Positions 1-8,284 are shown, numbered from the stretch's first letter. The stretch is 64,000 nt of DNA from Deltaproteobacteria bacterium PRO3 (GCA_030263375.1 SZOV01000002.1:1-64000); one strand, 5' to 3'. The notes: generated from the letters alone by a model not told the origin. Numbers and translations are program-made.

Positions 1-2
1 CG

Positions 3-509
3 CATCGCCGCGAGCGGCGCGTGCAACTCTTCGGCAGCTCCTCGATCCTGCGCGAGGCCCTGCGGGCCCAGGAGATCCTGGACGAGCACTACCGCGTCGC
101 CGCGGACGTGTGGAGCGCGACCAGCTACCAGCAGCTGCGCCGCGAGGCGCTGGCGGTCGAGCGCTGGAACCGCCTGCACCCCGAGGCGCCGCCGCGCAAG
201 TCTTACTTGGAATCCGTCTTGGAGAAGGAACACGGGCCCTTCCTCGCCGTGGGCGACACGATCAAGGCGGTGCCCGACCAGATCGCGCGCTGGGTGCCGG
301 GCGGCCTGATGAGCCTCGGCACGGACGGCTTCGGCCGCAGCGAATCGCGCGAGGCCCTGCGGCGCTTCTTCGAGGTCGACGCCGAGCACATCGCGGTGGC
401 CGCGTTGGCGGCCTTATCCCGCGAGGGGAAGGTCGAGCCGCGGGTGGTGGCGCAGGCGATTCGGGATTTGGGATTAGATCCGGAGAAACCGAATCCGGTC
501 GATGTGTAG
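3..509 (+). CDS. aceE: Pyruvate dehydrogenase E1 component, C-terminal part (5' truncated by window)
   Basis: The frame is open from the left edge and stops at 509. The visible 168 residues match the C-terminal transketolase-like domain of homodimeric AceE-type pyruvate dehydrogenase E1, which decarboxylates pyruvate with thiamine diphosphate and passes the acetyl group to the E2 lipoyl domain. Family-typical runs are ILREALRAQEILDEHY, AADVWSATSY, RREALAVERWNRLHPE, VPDQIARWVPG and GTDGFGRSESREALRRFFEVD. The thiamine site lies outside the window, so activity cannot be judged here. The gene ends 15 bases from the convergent TPR gene. Confidence 0.93.
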   Translation, partial: HRRERRVQLFGSSSILREALRAQEILDEHYRVAADVWSATSYQQLRREALAVERWNRLHPEAPPRKSYLESVLEKEHGPFLAVGDTIKAVPDQIARWVPGGLMSLGTDGFGRSESREALRRFFEVDAEHIAVAALAALSREGKVEPRVVAQAIRDLGLDPEKPNPVDV

Positions 510-523
510 GCGCAGCAAAAAAA

Positions 524-1195
524 CTACATTTGTATCTTGATATCGGTGGCTTCTTCGGTGGGAAAGGCCTCGATCAGGCGGCGGAACAGCTCGACGTGGC
601 GCTCTTCCTGCTTGGACTCGGCGAAGCGCAGGGCCTTTTCGAGGTAGGCGCGGCACTCCGCAAGGCCCGAGCGCTTGCGCAGCAGGGCCTCGACCAGCTT
701 GAGGTCGATGTTGCTCGCGGAGAGCAGCCCCTCGAAATCGTCCTGCATAGCTTCGACCAAACACTGGACGGCCTTGGTGCGCTCGCCCTTCTTTAACAAG
801 GCCAAGCCCATGGTCACGTTGGCCTGGTGCAAAAAAGGCGGATCGCTGCGCGAGATCTCGAGGACCTTCTGGCAGCGGCGGATCGCCGTGTCGAACTGGC
901 CGAAGACGTCGATCAACAGCCGGGCCGAGATCAGCTTGAGGGCCGGGTCTTCGGGCAGGAGCTTCTCGGCCTTTTCGTAGAACTTCCAGGCCTTGGGGAA
1001 TTCTTTCTTGATCTTGTAGAGCACGCCCAGGCTGGAATAGAAGAGCGCCGCGAGGACCTTGTCTTCCTGGGCCTCCGCGTCGCTTAAGCCCGCGTGCAGC
1101 TCGGTCTCGGCCGCATCGAGGTCCTTGGCGGCCATCAGGTCGAAGGCCTTGTAGAGCCGCTCGCTTTTTACTTTTTCGTGAACGCTTAACACCAT
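524..1195 (-). CDS. Tetratricopeptide-repeat protein, 223 aa
   Basis: Soluble, helix-rich protein with no signal peptide or membrane segment. Residues about 15-180 contain repeated helix pairs of TPR type (for example LAALFYSSLGVLYKIKKEF, then AWKFYEKAEKLLPEDPALK, then QANVTMGLALLKKGERTKAV). TPR domains act as protein-binding scaffolds; the partner is unknown. It lies 65 bases downstream of the lipoprotein gene on the same strand and may be co-transcribed with it. The function is not recognised beyond the repeat class. Confidence 0.8.
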   Translation of the reverse strand: MVLSVHEKVKSERLYKAFDLMAAKDLDAAETELHAGLSDAEAQEDKVLAALFYSSLGVLYKIKKEFPKAWKFYEKAEKLLPEDPALKLISARLLIDVFGQFDTAIRRCQKVLEISRSDPPFLHQANVTMGLALLKKGERTKAVQCLVEAMQDDFEGLLSASNIDLKLVEALLRKRSGLAECRAYLEKALRFAESKQEERHVELFRRLIEAFPTEEATDIKIQM

Positions 1196-1260
1196 GTTTT
1201 TCGAACCCGGAGACCTTTTTAACAGATTAACGGGCGAATGGCAGCTAAATGTTGCGCCCC

Positions 1261-1848
1261 CTATTGGGGGTCCTCGGTCGAGACGATCAGCTCCGAGGGG
1301 ATCAGGATCTGCAGGGAAGAAAGATCGATCGCCTTGGCCTGGCCCTGGAAGAAGAAATCGATCTCCGGCAGGTCCTGGTCCAAGGTCAGGATGGCATTGT
1401 TGCTGCTCAAGGCCAGGGTGCTGAAGGTCAGGTTTTGGTCAGGGGTCTCGACGATCAGGCTGAGCGTCATCGTGTTGGTTCCCGACGGCTGATTGTTGCG
1501 GTTGAGCTTGAAGACGGTGGCCGTGGACTCGAAGTTGGGATCCAGCACGAGGTTGATCGGCCCGATGCCGTCGAAATTGGCGGTGACGTCCAGATCCAGC
1601 ACGGTCAGCTCCCAGCGGTCGCTGAGCTCGTTGACGACGTCGGCCACCAGGCCGCCCTCCACCGTCTGCGTGACCGGGTCGACCAAAAAGGAAAAGGGGC
1701 TGGGCCCCGCGTCGCCGATGACGATCGTCGCGGTGGTCACCATCGTGAAGGGCTCTCCGGTGCCGCCGCAACCCGCGAGGGTCCAGGGGACGAGACAGGC
1801 CAACGCCAAACCAAGCCTTCCCGCGACTTTTCGAAACCAAGCGCTCAT
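1261..1848 (-). CDS. Predicted lipoprotein, 195 aa, unknown function
   Basis: I chose the ATG at 1848 because an AGGAG box sits just upstream and it gives a clean lipoprotein signal: positive start (MSAWFRKVAGR), hydrophobic core, then a lipobox LAGCGG with the acylated Cys near residue 26. The mature part is Thr/Asp/Leu-rich and probably beta-strand, ending with ILIPSELIVSTEDPQ. I recognise no family. It is expected at the outer or inner membrane facing the periplasm. A longer in-frame start at 1881 is less likely because it would bury the signal sequence. Confidence 0.75.
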   Translation of the reverse strand: MSAWFRKVAGRLGLALACLVPWTLAGCGGTGEPFTMVTTATIVIGDAGPSPFSFLVDPVTQTVEGGLVADVVNELSDRWELTVLDLDVTANFDGIGPINLVLDPNFESTATVFKLNRNNQPSGTNTMTLSLIVETPDQNLTFSTLALSSNNAILTLDQDLPEIDFFFQGQAKAIDLSSLQILIPSELIVSTEDPQ

Positions 1849-2035
1849 GGGCGAAACTCCTGCGTGGGGTGATTTTAGCAAGTCTCGCCCTTCCGCCCAA
1901 AAAGTTTCTTGGAAAATAGTAAAAATTCTCTTGGGTTAGGCCAAGGTGCCCCGGGTGGGGCGCCGCACTCGGTGGGTTGCAAAGGATCGGGTGGCGGAAT
2001 TTTAACTCGTTGAAATTAAATGCTAATTACGAAAA

Positions 2036-2815
2036 TTACGGCCGCGCCCCCACCAGCACCTCGACCATTGCCTCGTGGAGGTGGCCGTTGCTGGCGAGGA
2101 TTTCCTTCGAGTAGATGTCGAAGGGATTTCCCTTAAAGTCGCTGACCCTGCCGCCGGCCTCTTGGATCATCAAGAATCCCGCGGCGACGTCCCAGGGAAA
2201 AAGATTGAGCTCCCAAAATCCGTCGAAGCGCCCGTCGGCGACGTAGCAGAGGTCGATGGCGGCGACGCCGTCGCGGCGGATCGCGCGGGCCCGCATCAGG
2301 AAATTTTCGAAGTTATCGAGGTTGTTGTTCTTGGCCTCGCGGACGTTGTAGGCGAAGCCCGTCGTCAGCATCGCGTGGTCCAGCTCGGCGGTCTCGCTGA
2401 CGCGGATCCGCTCGCCGTTCAGCGTCGCGCCCGCGCCCTTCTCGGCCAGGAACATCTCGTCGTGGTTGGGCTCGTGGACCGCGGCGACGACGATCTCGCC
2501 CTTGTACTCCAGGGCGATCGAGACGGCCCAAAGCCGGTAGCCGTGGGCGTAGTTGGTCGTGCCGTCCAGGGGATCGATGACCCACTTGTACTCGCTGTCC
2601 TTGCGCCGGCCGCTGCCCTCCTCCGCCAGGATGTCGTGGTCGGGGAAACGCCCCTGCAAGAGCTCGACGATGGCCAGCTCGCAGGCCTTGTCGACGTCGG
2701 TCACCAGATTGATGCTGCCCTTGAACTCGATGCGCTTCGCCCGCTTCAGGCCTTCCAGCTGCAGTTTGCCGGCGATGCGGCAGGCCTCCTCGGCGCTCTG
2801 TAAAAATTCCTTCAC
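2036..2815 (-). CDS. suhB: Inositol-1-monophosphatase family protein (SuhB-like)
   Basis: 259-residue Mg-dependent phosphatase of the IMPase fold, hydrolysing myo-inositol-1-phosphate or related sugar phosphates. The metal-binding motifs are present: EEGSG (about residue 65), WVIDPLDGTTNY (about 80-91) and WDVAAG (about 210). The start is GTG at 2815, placed by an AGGAG box five bases upstream; an in-frame extension into comF lacks family similarity. It overlaps the comF stop by four bases (GTGA), so translation is probably coupled. Confidence 0.9.
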   Translation of the reverse strand: MKEFLQSAEEACRIAGKLQLEGLKRAKRIEFKGSINLVTDVDKACELAIVELLQGRFPDHDILAEEGSGRRKDSEYKWVIDPLDGTTNYAHGYRLWAVSIALEYKGEIVVAAVHEPNHDEMFLAEKGAGATLNGERIRVSETAELDHAMLTTGFAYNVREAKNNNLDNFENFLMRARAIRRDGVAAIDLCYVADGRFDGFWELNLFPWDVAAGFLMIQEAGGRVSDFKGNPFDIYSKEILASNGHLHEAMVEVLVGARP

Positions 2816-3690
2816 GGGGTCTCCTTTCGCCCTCTGCGTGCCAGGGTCCACACCTGCACCGCTTCGGCCCCGGCTTGCAAGAGGCTTTTGCTCAAGGCCT
2901 CGACGGTGGCGCCGGTGGTCATCACGTCGTCCACGACCAGGATCCGGCGGCCGCAAACGTCGTTTTTCCGGACCACAACGAAGGCCCCCCGCATCGCCCG
3001 GAAGCGCTCCGCACGTCCGCGGCGGGCCTGGGGCGGGCGGCCGCGCCGACGGATCCCTTGCGCGTAGGGGATCCGGGTGCCCAGGGCTTGTTGCAGGGTT
3101 TCGGCGAGGACATAACTCTGGTTGAAGCCGCGGCGGAGGCGCCGCCACCAGCCCAAGGGCATGGGCAAGAGCGCCTGCGGCGCGAAGTCCTCCAGGGCCG
3201 CCGCGAAGCTCGCGACGGCGACCGGGAGCAACGGCCGCAAGGCCCGGACTTGACCGCCGAACTTGAAGGCGTGAAAGAGCCGCGGCAAGGTCCCCTCGAA
3301 GTCCCAGGCGCTGCGCGCCCGCTGGAAACTGGACGGCCGCTCCAGGCAGTCGCCGCAGAGCCGTCCCGGCGGCGTCCCGGCGGGAAACGGCAGGGCGCAG
3401 ACCCGGCACTGCGGCTCGACCAGGGGGCGAAGCCCGGCCGCGCAGCCGGAGCAGAGCGCCGGCGGACGCGGGACGAGGGCCTCGCAGGCCTCGCAGCGCG
3501 GCGGCGCCCAACAGGCCGCGAGCCAATCGCGAAGGAGCGGGAAGAAAGGTCGGCGATCCGCCGGCCTTAGGGCGAGACGATCATGCTCTCGCCGCTCATC
3601 TCCGGAGGTTTCGGGATCCCCAGGATCTGCAAGAGCGTCGGGGCGATGTCTTCCAGTTGTCCCTCCGCTCGGAGCTTGGCCTGTTTCCAT
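2812..3690 (-). CDS. comF: ComF-family phosphoribosyltransferase
   Basis: The protein has two N-terminal Cys pairs of a zinc-ribbon type (CEACEAL, CSGC; then CRVC, CGDC), a central region with LLPMPLGWWRRLRRGFNQSYVLAE, and a C-terminal PRPP-binding loop ILVVDDVMTTGATVEAL. This layout is that of ComF/GntX proteins, linked in other bacteria to DNA uptake or purine-type metabolism. The only ATG, GTG or TTG in frame upstream of the Cys motifs is the ATG at 3690, which lies 124 bases inside gpmI. The true start is therefore uncertain; the conserved part begins near 3540. It is coupled to suhB downstream. Confidence 0.82.
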   Translation of the reverse strand: METGQAPSGGTTGRHRPDALADPGDPETSGDERREHDRLALRPADRRPFFPLLRDWLAACWAPPRCEACEALVPRPPALCSGCAAGLRPLVEPQCRVCALPFPAGTPPGRLCGDCLERPSSFQRARSAWDFEGTLPRLFHAFKFGGQVRALRPLLPVAVASFAAALEDFAPQALLPMPLGWWRRLRRGFNQSYVLAETLQQALGTRIPYAQGIRRRGRPPQARRGRAERFRAMRGAFVVVRKNDVCGRRILVVDDVMTTGATVEALSKSLLQAGAEAVQVWTLARRGRKETP

Positions 3691-5123
3691 GCCTCTCCGA
3701 CAAGCAAGAACGGGACCAAGTCGAGGGTGTGGGCGGTGTGCGGGTGGCCGTTCTCGTCGACCATGCGCTCGCAGTTGCCGTGGTCGGCGGTGATCACCAT
3801 CGTGCCCCCGCGGGCAGCCATGGCCTGATGGATGCGGCCCAGCTGCTCGTCCAAGACCTCGACGGCGCGGATCGCGGCCGGCAGCTTTCCGGAGTGCCCG
3901 ACCATGTCGGCGTTGGCGAAGTTGAGGACGATGAGGTCGTAGACGCCCGAGGCGACGCGCTTCAGCACCTCGTCGGTGATCTGCAGGGCGGACATCTCCG
4001 GCTTGAGGTCGTAGGTCGGCACCTCGCGCGGCGAGGGGATCAAGACCCGGTCCTCTCCCGGAAACACGGTCTCGTCGCCGCCGTTGAAGAAAAAGGTGAC
4101 GTGGGCGTACTTCTCGGTCTCGGCGATGCGCAGCTGCTTTAAGCCCCGCTGCGCGAGGATCTCGCCCAGGGTGTTCTTCAGGTGGACCCGCGGAAAGGCG
4201 ACCGGCAGCGCGAGGGCCTGGTCGTACTCGCTCATGCAGACAAAGCGGGAGAGCTTGGGAAAAACCTCGCGGGGGAAGCCGGAAAAATTAGGGTCGGTCA
4301 GGGCGTAGGTCAGTTGCCGGGCGCGGTCGGCGCGGAAGTTGAAGAAGAGGACGGCGTCGCCGTCCCGCAGCTTGGCGACCGGCAGGCCCTGGGCGTCGAC
4401 GTGGATGATGGGCTTGACGAACTCGTCGCCCAAATGCGCCGCGTAGGAGGCCTCGACGGCTTTCTCCAGGTCCGCGCTCGCCAGGCCCTCGCCCTGCACG
4501 ATGGCGCGGTAGGCGAGCTGGGTGCGTTCCCAGCGCTTGTCGCGGTCCATCGCGTAGTAGCGTCCGATGACGGTGGCGATCCGGCCGACGCCCAGCTCGC
4601 GGATCTTGGCCTGCAGTTGCCGCAGATATTCCAAGCCGCTGGTCGGCGGGGTGTCGCGGCCGTCCAGGAAGGCGTGGATCGCGACCTTCGCGACCCCCTC
4701 GCGCTTGGCCATCTCCAGCAGGGCATAGAGGTGGTCCTGGTGCGAGTGCACGCCTCCGTCGGAGAGCAGCCCCATCAAGTGCAAGGTGGAATCGTTTTCG
4801 CGGGCGGCCCGGAAGGCGGAGCGCAGCTCGGCGTTTTGAAAAAAGCTCCCGTCCTCGATGGCCTGGTAGATGCGCGTCAGGCCCACCAGGGCGACCCGCC
4901 CCGCGCCGATGTTGAGATGCCCGACCTCGGAGTTGCCCATCACGCCCGCCGGAAGCCCGACCGCCTTGCCCGAGGCGTCGATCGCCGCGTGGGGATATTC
5001 CTTCAGCCAGGCGTCGTAATGCGGCGTGCGCGCGAGGGCGATGGCGTTGTTTTCGGAGGAAGGATTAATGCCCCAACCATCGAGGACGACGAGCATGACG
5101 GGGCGTTTGGCGGCGTTATTCAT
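3567..5123 (-). CDS. gpmI: 2,3-bisphosphoglycerate-independent phosphoglycerate mutase
   Basis: 518 residues, the usual length for GpmI, which interconverts 3- and 2-phosphoglycerate in glycolysis using two Mn ions and a catalytic Ser. Seen: VLDGWGIN near the N-terminus, GNSEVGHLNIGAGR with the nucleophilic Ser (about residue 64), FLDGRDTPP (about 152-160), and ADHGNCE for metal binding near the C-terminus. The gene overlaps the rlmH stop by eight bases and is followed by comF, consistent with a single operon from proA or rsfS to suhB. Confidence 0.96.
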   Translation of the reverse strand: MNNAAKRPVMLVVLDGWGINPSSENNAIALARTPHYDAWLKEYPHAAIDASGKAVGLPAGVMGNSEVGHLNIGAGRVALVGLTRIYQAIEDGSFFQNAELRSAFRAARENDSTLHLMGLLSDGGVHSHQDHLYALLEMAKREGVAKVAIHAFLDGRDTPPTSGLEYLRQLQAKIRELGVGRIATVIGRYYAMDRDKRWERTQLAYRAIVQGEGLASADLEKAVEASYAAHLGDEFVKPIIHVDAQGLPVAKLRDGDAVLFFNFRADRARQLTYALTDPNFSGFPREVFPKLSRFVCMSEYDQALALPVAFPRVHLKNTLGEILAQRGLKQLRIAETEKYAHVTFFFNGGDETVFPGEDRVLIPSPREVPTYDLKPEMSALQITDEVLKRVASGVYDLIVLNFANADMVGHSGKLPAAIRAVEVLDEQLGRIHQAMAARGGTMVITADHGNCERMVDENGHPHTAHTLDLVPFLLVGEAWKQAKLRAEGQLEDIAPTLLQILGIPKPPEMSGESMIVSP

Positions 5124-5589
5124 GGTGGTACGGGACGTTCTTCAAAATGGTCAGGGCGCGGTACAGCTGCTCCAGCGTCAAGACCCTAGCCAACTGGTGG
5201 GGCAAAGTCAATTTGGAGAGGCTGAGGCGCACCTTCGCCTGCTGCTTGAGCGAGTCCGCGATCCCGAAGGCGCCGCCGATCAGGAAGGCGATCTCGGAGA
5301 CGGGCTCTTGAAACAGCCTGCCCAGCTCCCAGGCCAGGTCGACGCTGGACCACTGCTCGCCCTTCTCGTCCAGGACAATCAAGTAGGAATCGCGTTTGAG
5401 CTGCTTCTCGACGCGCAGCGCCTCCTTGTCGAGGATCTTGGGGATGTCGGCCCGGTCGTTGATCTTCTCGTCGGGGATCTCGATCACCTCGAGGGGGTGA
5501 AAGTGCCGGATGCGGCGCTCATACTCGTCGGCCAGGTTTTGAAAGGCCTCTCGCTTGATCTTCCCGACGGCGAGGAGCTTGAGCTTCAT
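5116..5589 (-). CDS. rlmH: 23S rRNA pseudouridine-1915 N3-methyltransferase
   Basis: 157 residues, matching the family length of about 155. RlmH is a SPOUT methyltransferase that methylates pseudouridine 1915 in helix 69 of 23S rRNA with S-adenosylmethionine. The SAM knot is visible as FLIGGAFG followed by LTLPHQLARVLTLEQLYRA, and the C-terminus PYHHE resembles the conserved YH ending. I chose the ATG at 5589, which overlaps the rsfS stop (ATGA); longer frames upstream are only the shadow of rsfS. Confidence 0.94.
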   Translation of the reverse strand: MKLKLLAVGKIKREAFQNLADEYERRIRHFHPLEVIEIPDEKINDRADIPKILDKEALRVEKQLKRDSYLIVLDEKGEQWSSVDLAWELGRLFQEPVSEIAFLIGGAFGIADSLKQQAKVRLSLSKLTLPHQLARVLTLEQLYRALTILKNVPYHHE

Positions 5590-6071
5590 TTGGATTTCTT
5601 CTTTTTTGCGGGAGATTTTTTGCCCCCCGCCTTTTTGGCGGGCTTCGCCGGACGCTTGGCCGCCGTCTTTTTCTTCGGCTTCGCCGCGGCTTTCTTGGCA
5701 GGCTTGGCCTTGGCGGCGGGCCCCTGCCCGTCCAGCGAGATCACCGGGGCGTCGGCCCACATCGCGTCGAGGCCGTAGTACTTGCGCTGCTCCTCGAGGA
5801 AGACGTGCAGGACCACGTCGCCGTAATCCAAGAGCACCCACTGGCCGCTCTGCAAGCCCTCGTAGCTGATCGGCAGGCGGCCGAGCTTTTTCTTCACCTT
5901 GAGGTGGACGCGGTCCGCGATCGACTTGACGTGGCGGTCGCTCGTCCCGGTGGCGAGGATGAAGTAGTCGGTGTAGCTGACCAAGTCGCGCAGGTCCAAA
6001 AGCTTCAGGTCTTGGGCCTTGGTGTCGAGGGCCTCTTGGGCGATTTCTTTGGCGAGGGCGAGAGTTTCCAT
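5586..6071 (-). CDS. rsfS: Ribosome silencing factor with Lys/Ala/Pro-rich tail
   Basis: Residues 1-115 form the RsfS/Iojap domain, which binds ribosomal protein uL14 and blocks subunit joining under starvation. Signatures are LDLRDLVSYTDYFILATGTSDRH, WVLLDYGDVVLHVF and YYGLDAMWADAP. The last 45 or so residues are an added low-complexity basic tail of repeated AKPAKKA, KPKKK and KRPAKPAKK units, resembling histone H1-like tails. Most RsfS proteins end near residue 115-120, so the tail is an extension. rsfS-rlmH-gpmI overlap one another. It lies 15 bases downstream of proA. Confidence 0.93.
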   Translation of the reverse strand: METLALAKEIAQEALDTKAQDLKLLDLRDLVSYTDYFILATGTSDRHVKSIADRVHLKVKKKLGRLPISYEGLQSGQWVLLDYGDVVLHVFLEEQRKYYGLDAMWADAPVISLDGQGPAAKAKPAKKAAAKPKKKTAAKRPAKPAKKAGGKKSPAKKKKSK

Positions 6072-6086
6072 GATGTTTTTTTAAGC

Positions 6087-7340
6087 TTATTCGCGGACCT
6101 GTCCGTCGCCGCGCACGACGTATTTTTGGGTGGTGAGCTCCTCGAGGCCCATCGGGCCGAAGGCGTGGAGCTTGGTGGTGGAAATGCCGATCTCGGCGCC
6201 CAGACCGAGCTGACCGCCGTCGTTGAAACGGGTCGAGGCGTTGACCATCACGGCCGAGGCGTTGACCTCGCGGAGGAAGCGTTCGGCGTGGGCCTCGTCG
6301 TTGGTGAGGATCGACTCGGTGTGCAGCGAGCCGTGGCGCTCGATGTGGGCCAGCGCCTCGTCGAGGCCCTCAACGACCTTCACCGCGAGGATGAGATCGA
6401 GGTACTCGGCGTCCCAGTCGGCCTCGGTCGCGGCCGCGGCCTGGGGCACGATGGCGCGGGTCGCCGCGTCGCCGCGGAGCTCGACGCCCATGCGCTGCAG
6501 CTCGGCGGCCATCCGCGGCAGGAAGGCGTGCGCGACCTTGCGGTCGACCAAGAGGGTCTCGAGTGCGTTGCAGACGCCCGGCCGCTGCACCTTGGCGTTG
6601 AGGACGATTTTCTCGGCGCGGTCCAAGTCGGCGTTGTAGTCGACGAAGATGTGGCAGACGCCCTTGTCGTGCTTGATGACGGGGATCTTGCTGATCTCGC
6701 GGAGCAGCTTCATCAGCCCTTCGCCGCCGCGCGGGATGACCAGGTCGACCTCGCGGTCCTGCTCGAGCAATACCTTCAAGGCCTCGCGGTCCGTCGTGGG
6801 GACCACCTGCACCAGGTCGGGATTCACGCCGGAGGATTGAAGCGATTCGCGCAGGATCTCGCCCAGGATGCGGTTGCTGTGGATGGCCTCGGAGCCGCCG
6901 CGCAAGACGACGACGTTGCCCGACTTGAGGCAGAGCCCCGCCGCGTCGACGGTGACGTTGGGGCGCGACTCGTAGATGATGGCGATGACGCCCAGCGGGA
7001 TGCGGACCTTCTCGACGCGCAGGCCGTTGGGCCGCGTCCAACCCTTCACCACCTGGCCGACCGGATCGGGCAACTCGACGATTTCGCGCAGGCCCTGGGC
7101 CATCTCGGCGACGCGCTTTTCGTTGAGGGTGAGGCGATCGAGCATCGCCTTGGAGAGGCCCTTGGCCTCGGCGGCGCGGAGGTCCATTTGGTTTTCTTCC
7201 AAAATCCTCGGCTGCGAGGCGATCAGGTGCTCGGCGGCGCGCCTGAGAACGGCGTCTTTCTGCGGCGTGCGCAGGTTGGCCGCCTCGCGGGCGGCGGCCT
7301 TCGCGGCCCGGGTGATTTGCAGAATTTCTTCGAAGGCCAT
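6087..7340 (-). CDS. proA: Gamma-glutamyl phosphate reductase (proline biosynthesis)
   Basis: 417 residues from the ATG at 7340, the same length as the E. coli enzyme. It reduces gamma-glutamyl phosphate to glutamate-5-semialdehyde with NADPH. Typical segments are RIPLGVIAIIYESRPNVTVDAAGLCLKSGN, DLVIPRGG, and the catalytic-Cys region RPGVCNALETLLV. An in-frame GTG at 7400 would add 20 residues not typical of the family. No proB is visible in the window. The gene is divergent from the peroxiredoxin gene with about 80 bases between starts. Confidence 0.95.
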   Translation of the reverse strand: MAFEEILQITRAAKAAAREAANLRTPQKDAVLRRAAEHLIASQPRILEENQMDLRAAEAKGLSKAMLDRLTLNEKRVAEMAQGLREIVELPDPVGQVVKGWTRPNGLRVEKVRIPLGVIAIIYESRPNVTVDAAGLCLKSGNVVVLRGGSEAIHSNRILGEILRESLQSSGVNPDLVQVVPTTDREALKVLLEQDREVDLVIPRGGEGLMKLLREISKIPVIKHDKGVCHIFVDYNADLDRAEKIVLNAKVQRPGVCNALETLLVDRKVAHAFLPRMAAELQRMGVELRGDAATRAIVPQAAAATEADWDAEYLDLILAVKVVEGLDEALAHIERHGSLHTESILTNDEAHAERFLREVNASAVMVNASTRFNDGGQLGLGAEIGISTTKLHAFGPMGLEELTTQKYVVRGDGQVRE

Positions 7341-7420
7341 GAGCGGTAAATCCCTTGCGCTTTCCCGGCGGAAGTCCGAGACTTCGGCCTGTTCAACCAC
7401 TTAAGCAAAAAGGAGGTCCT

Positions 7421-7867
7421 ATGTCGAGTCTCCAAGAGGGCCAAGCCGCCCCCGAATTCAGCGCCACGGACGATCAAGGCCACAGCGTCCGGCTCCAAGA
7501 TTTCAAAGGCAAAAAGAACGTCGTTCTCTACTTCTATCCCAAGGACGACACCCCCGGATGCACCATCGAGGCCTGCAACTTTAGGGACGCCTATGCCCAG
7601 TTTCAGACCAAGGACACCCAGATCCTGGGCGTCAGCTTCGACGACGCCGCCAGCCACCAGGCCTTCAAGCAGAAATTCCACTTAAGCTTTCCGCTCTTGG
7701 TGGACAGCGACCGAAAGATCGCCCAGGCCTATGGGGTGCAGGGCGACAAATACCCCAGCCGCGACACGATCCTCATCGGTAAGGATGGAAAAATATTAAA
7801 GATTTTCCGCAAAGTCGACCCGGCTGGCCACGCCGGCGAGATACTAAACCTCTTAGGAGAAAAATAA
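7421..7867 (+). CDS. bcp: Thiol peroxidase, Bcp/PrxQ-type peroxiredoxin
   Basis: 148 residues with the atypical two-Cys pattern of Bcp: DDTPGCTIEACNFRD, with peroxidatic Cys near residue 47 and resolving Cys five residues on. It reduces hydrogen and alkyl peroxides in the cytoplasm using thioredoxin. The start at 7421 is fixed by a perfect AAGGAGG box at 7409-7415. YFYPKD, FPLLVDSD and DTILIGKDGKI are further family marks. A promoter for the next gene begins just after its stop. Confidence 0.95.
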   Translation: MSSLQEGQAAPEFSATDDQGHSVRLQDFKGKKNVVLYFYPKDDTPGCTIEACNFRDAYAQFQTKDTQILGVSFDDAASHQAFKQKFHLSFPLLVDSDRKIAQAYGVQGDKYPSRDTILIGKDGKILKIFRKVDPAGHAGEILNLLGEK

Positions 7868-7875
7868 ACGCAACC

Positions 7876-7904
7876 TTGACACGGCGCGTTACGATACCTA
7901 TGGT
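7876..7904 (+). promoter_or_regulatory. Sigma70-type promoter of the small cassette
   Basis: TTGACA at 7876-7881 and TATGGT at 7899-7904 with exactly 17 bases between. The expected transcript begins near 7911 and carries a 7-bp hairpin (7943-7949 with 7955-7961, loop CAAAA) before the start codon at 7993, which could influence translation. Confidence 0.65.
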
Positions 7905-7992
7905 GTGTATACGAAGGCCTTCGAGGGAACCCAACCTTCCTCCGTGACCCAAAAGGTCACGAGGCAGGACGGGCTAAGAAAGGAGGTCCTCC

Positions 7993-8214
7993 GTGAAACA
8001 CACTCAAACCAAGGGTATCCTCCGCAGAACCCCGACCCCCATCCGGGCCGGAAAACCCAAACGAAAAACGCCAGGGGCCTACTTGAAGCGCCCCCACCTG
8101 GGCCTGATGGACCGCTTGCTGCGCTCCTTCAACCAAGTAGCCCCGGAGGAATGGATCCCCAGTCAGTACCTACCCCTATTGAGCCACAACCGACAGACTA
8201 GGAAACTGCATTGA
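7993..8214 (+). CDS. Small basic protein, 73 aa, unknown
   Basis: The start is GTG at 7993, chosen because a near-perfect AAAGGAGGTCCTCC ribosome-binding site lies immediately upstream. The product is short and rich in Arg/Lys/Pro (ILRRTPTPIRAGKPKRK), with a C-terminal part LGLMDRLLRSFNQVAPEEW that could form one helix. There is no signal peptide or membrane segment and I recognise no family. It has its own promoter (7876) and terminator (8219-8243), so it is a stand-alone transcription unit. An overlapping frame (7905-8201) has no ribosome-binding site. The RNA itself could also be functional. Confidence 0.6.
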   Translation: MKHTQTKGILRRTPTPIRAGKPKRKTPGAYLKRPHLGLMDRLLRSFNQVAPEEWIPSQYLPLLSHNRQTRKLH

Positions 8215-8218
8215 TCCC

Positions 8219-8243
8219 AGCCCCGCCTCGGCGGGGCTTTTTT
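8219..8243 (+). terminator. Rho-independent terminator
   Basis: AGCCCCGC, loop CTCG, GCGGGGCT, followed by a run of six T. It lies five bases after the stop of the 73-residue gene. Confidence 0.9.
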
Positions 8244-8248
8244 CGACC

Positions 8249-8284
8249 GTCGCGATTTCGAACCCCGGCGTTCGAAATCGCGAC
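8249..8284. repeat. Perfect 15-bp inverted repeat
   Basis: GTCGCGATTTCGAAC (8249-8263) and its exact complement (8270-8284) around a six-base loop. There is no T-run after it, so it is not an ordinary terminator. It sits directly behind the terminator at 8219 and before the DUF4114 gene. Confidence 0.8.

Noticed and set aside
7905-8201. A 98-codon frame overlapping the 73-codon small gene
   Set aside because: It has no ribosome-binding site and a Pro/Gln-rich shadow composition, whereas the 7993 start has a near-perfect one.
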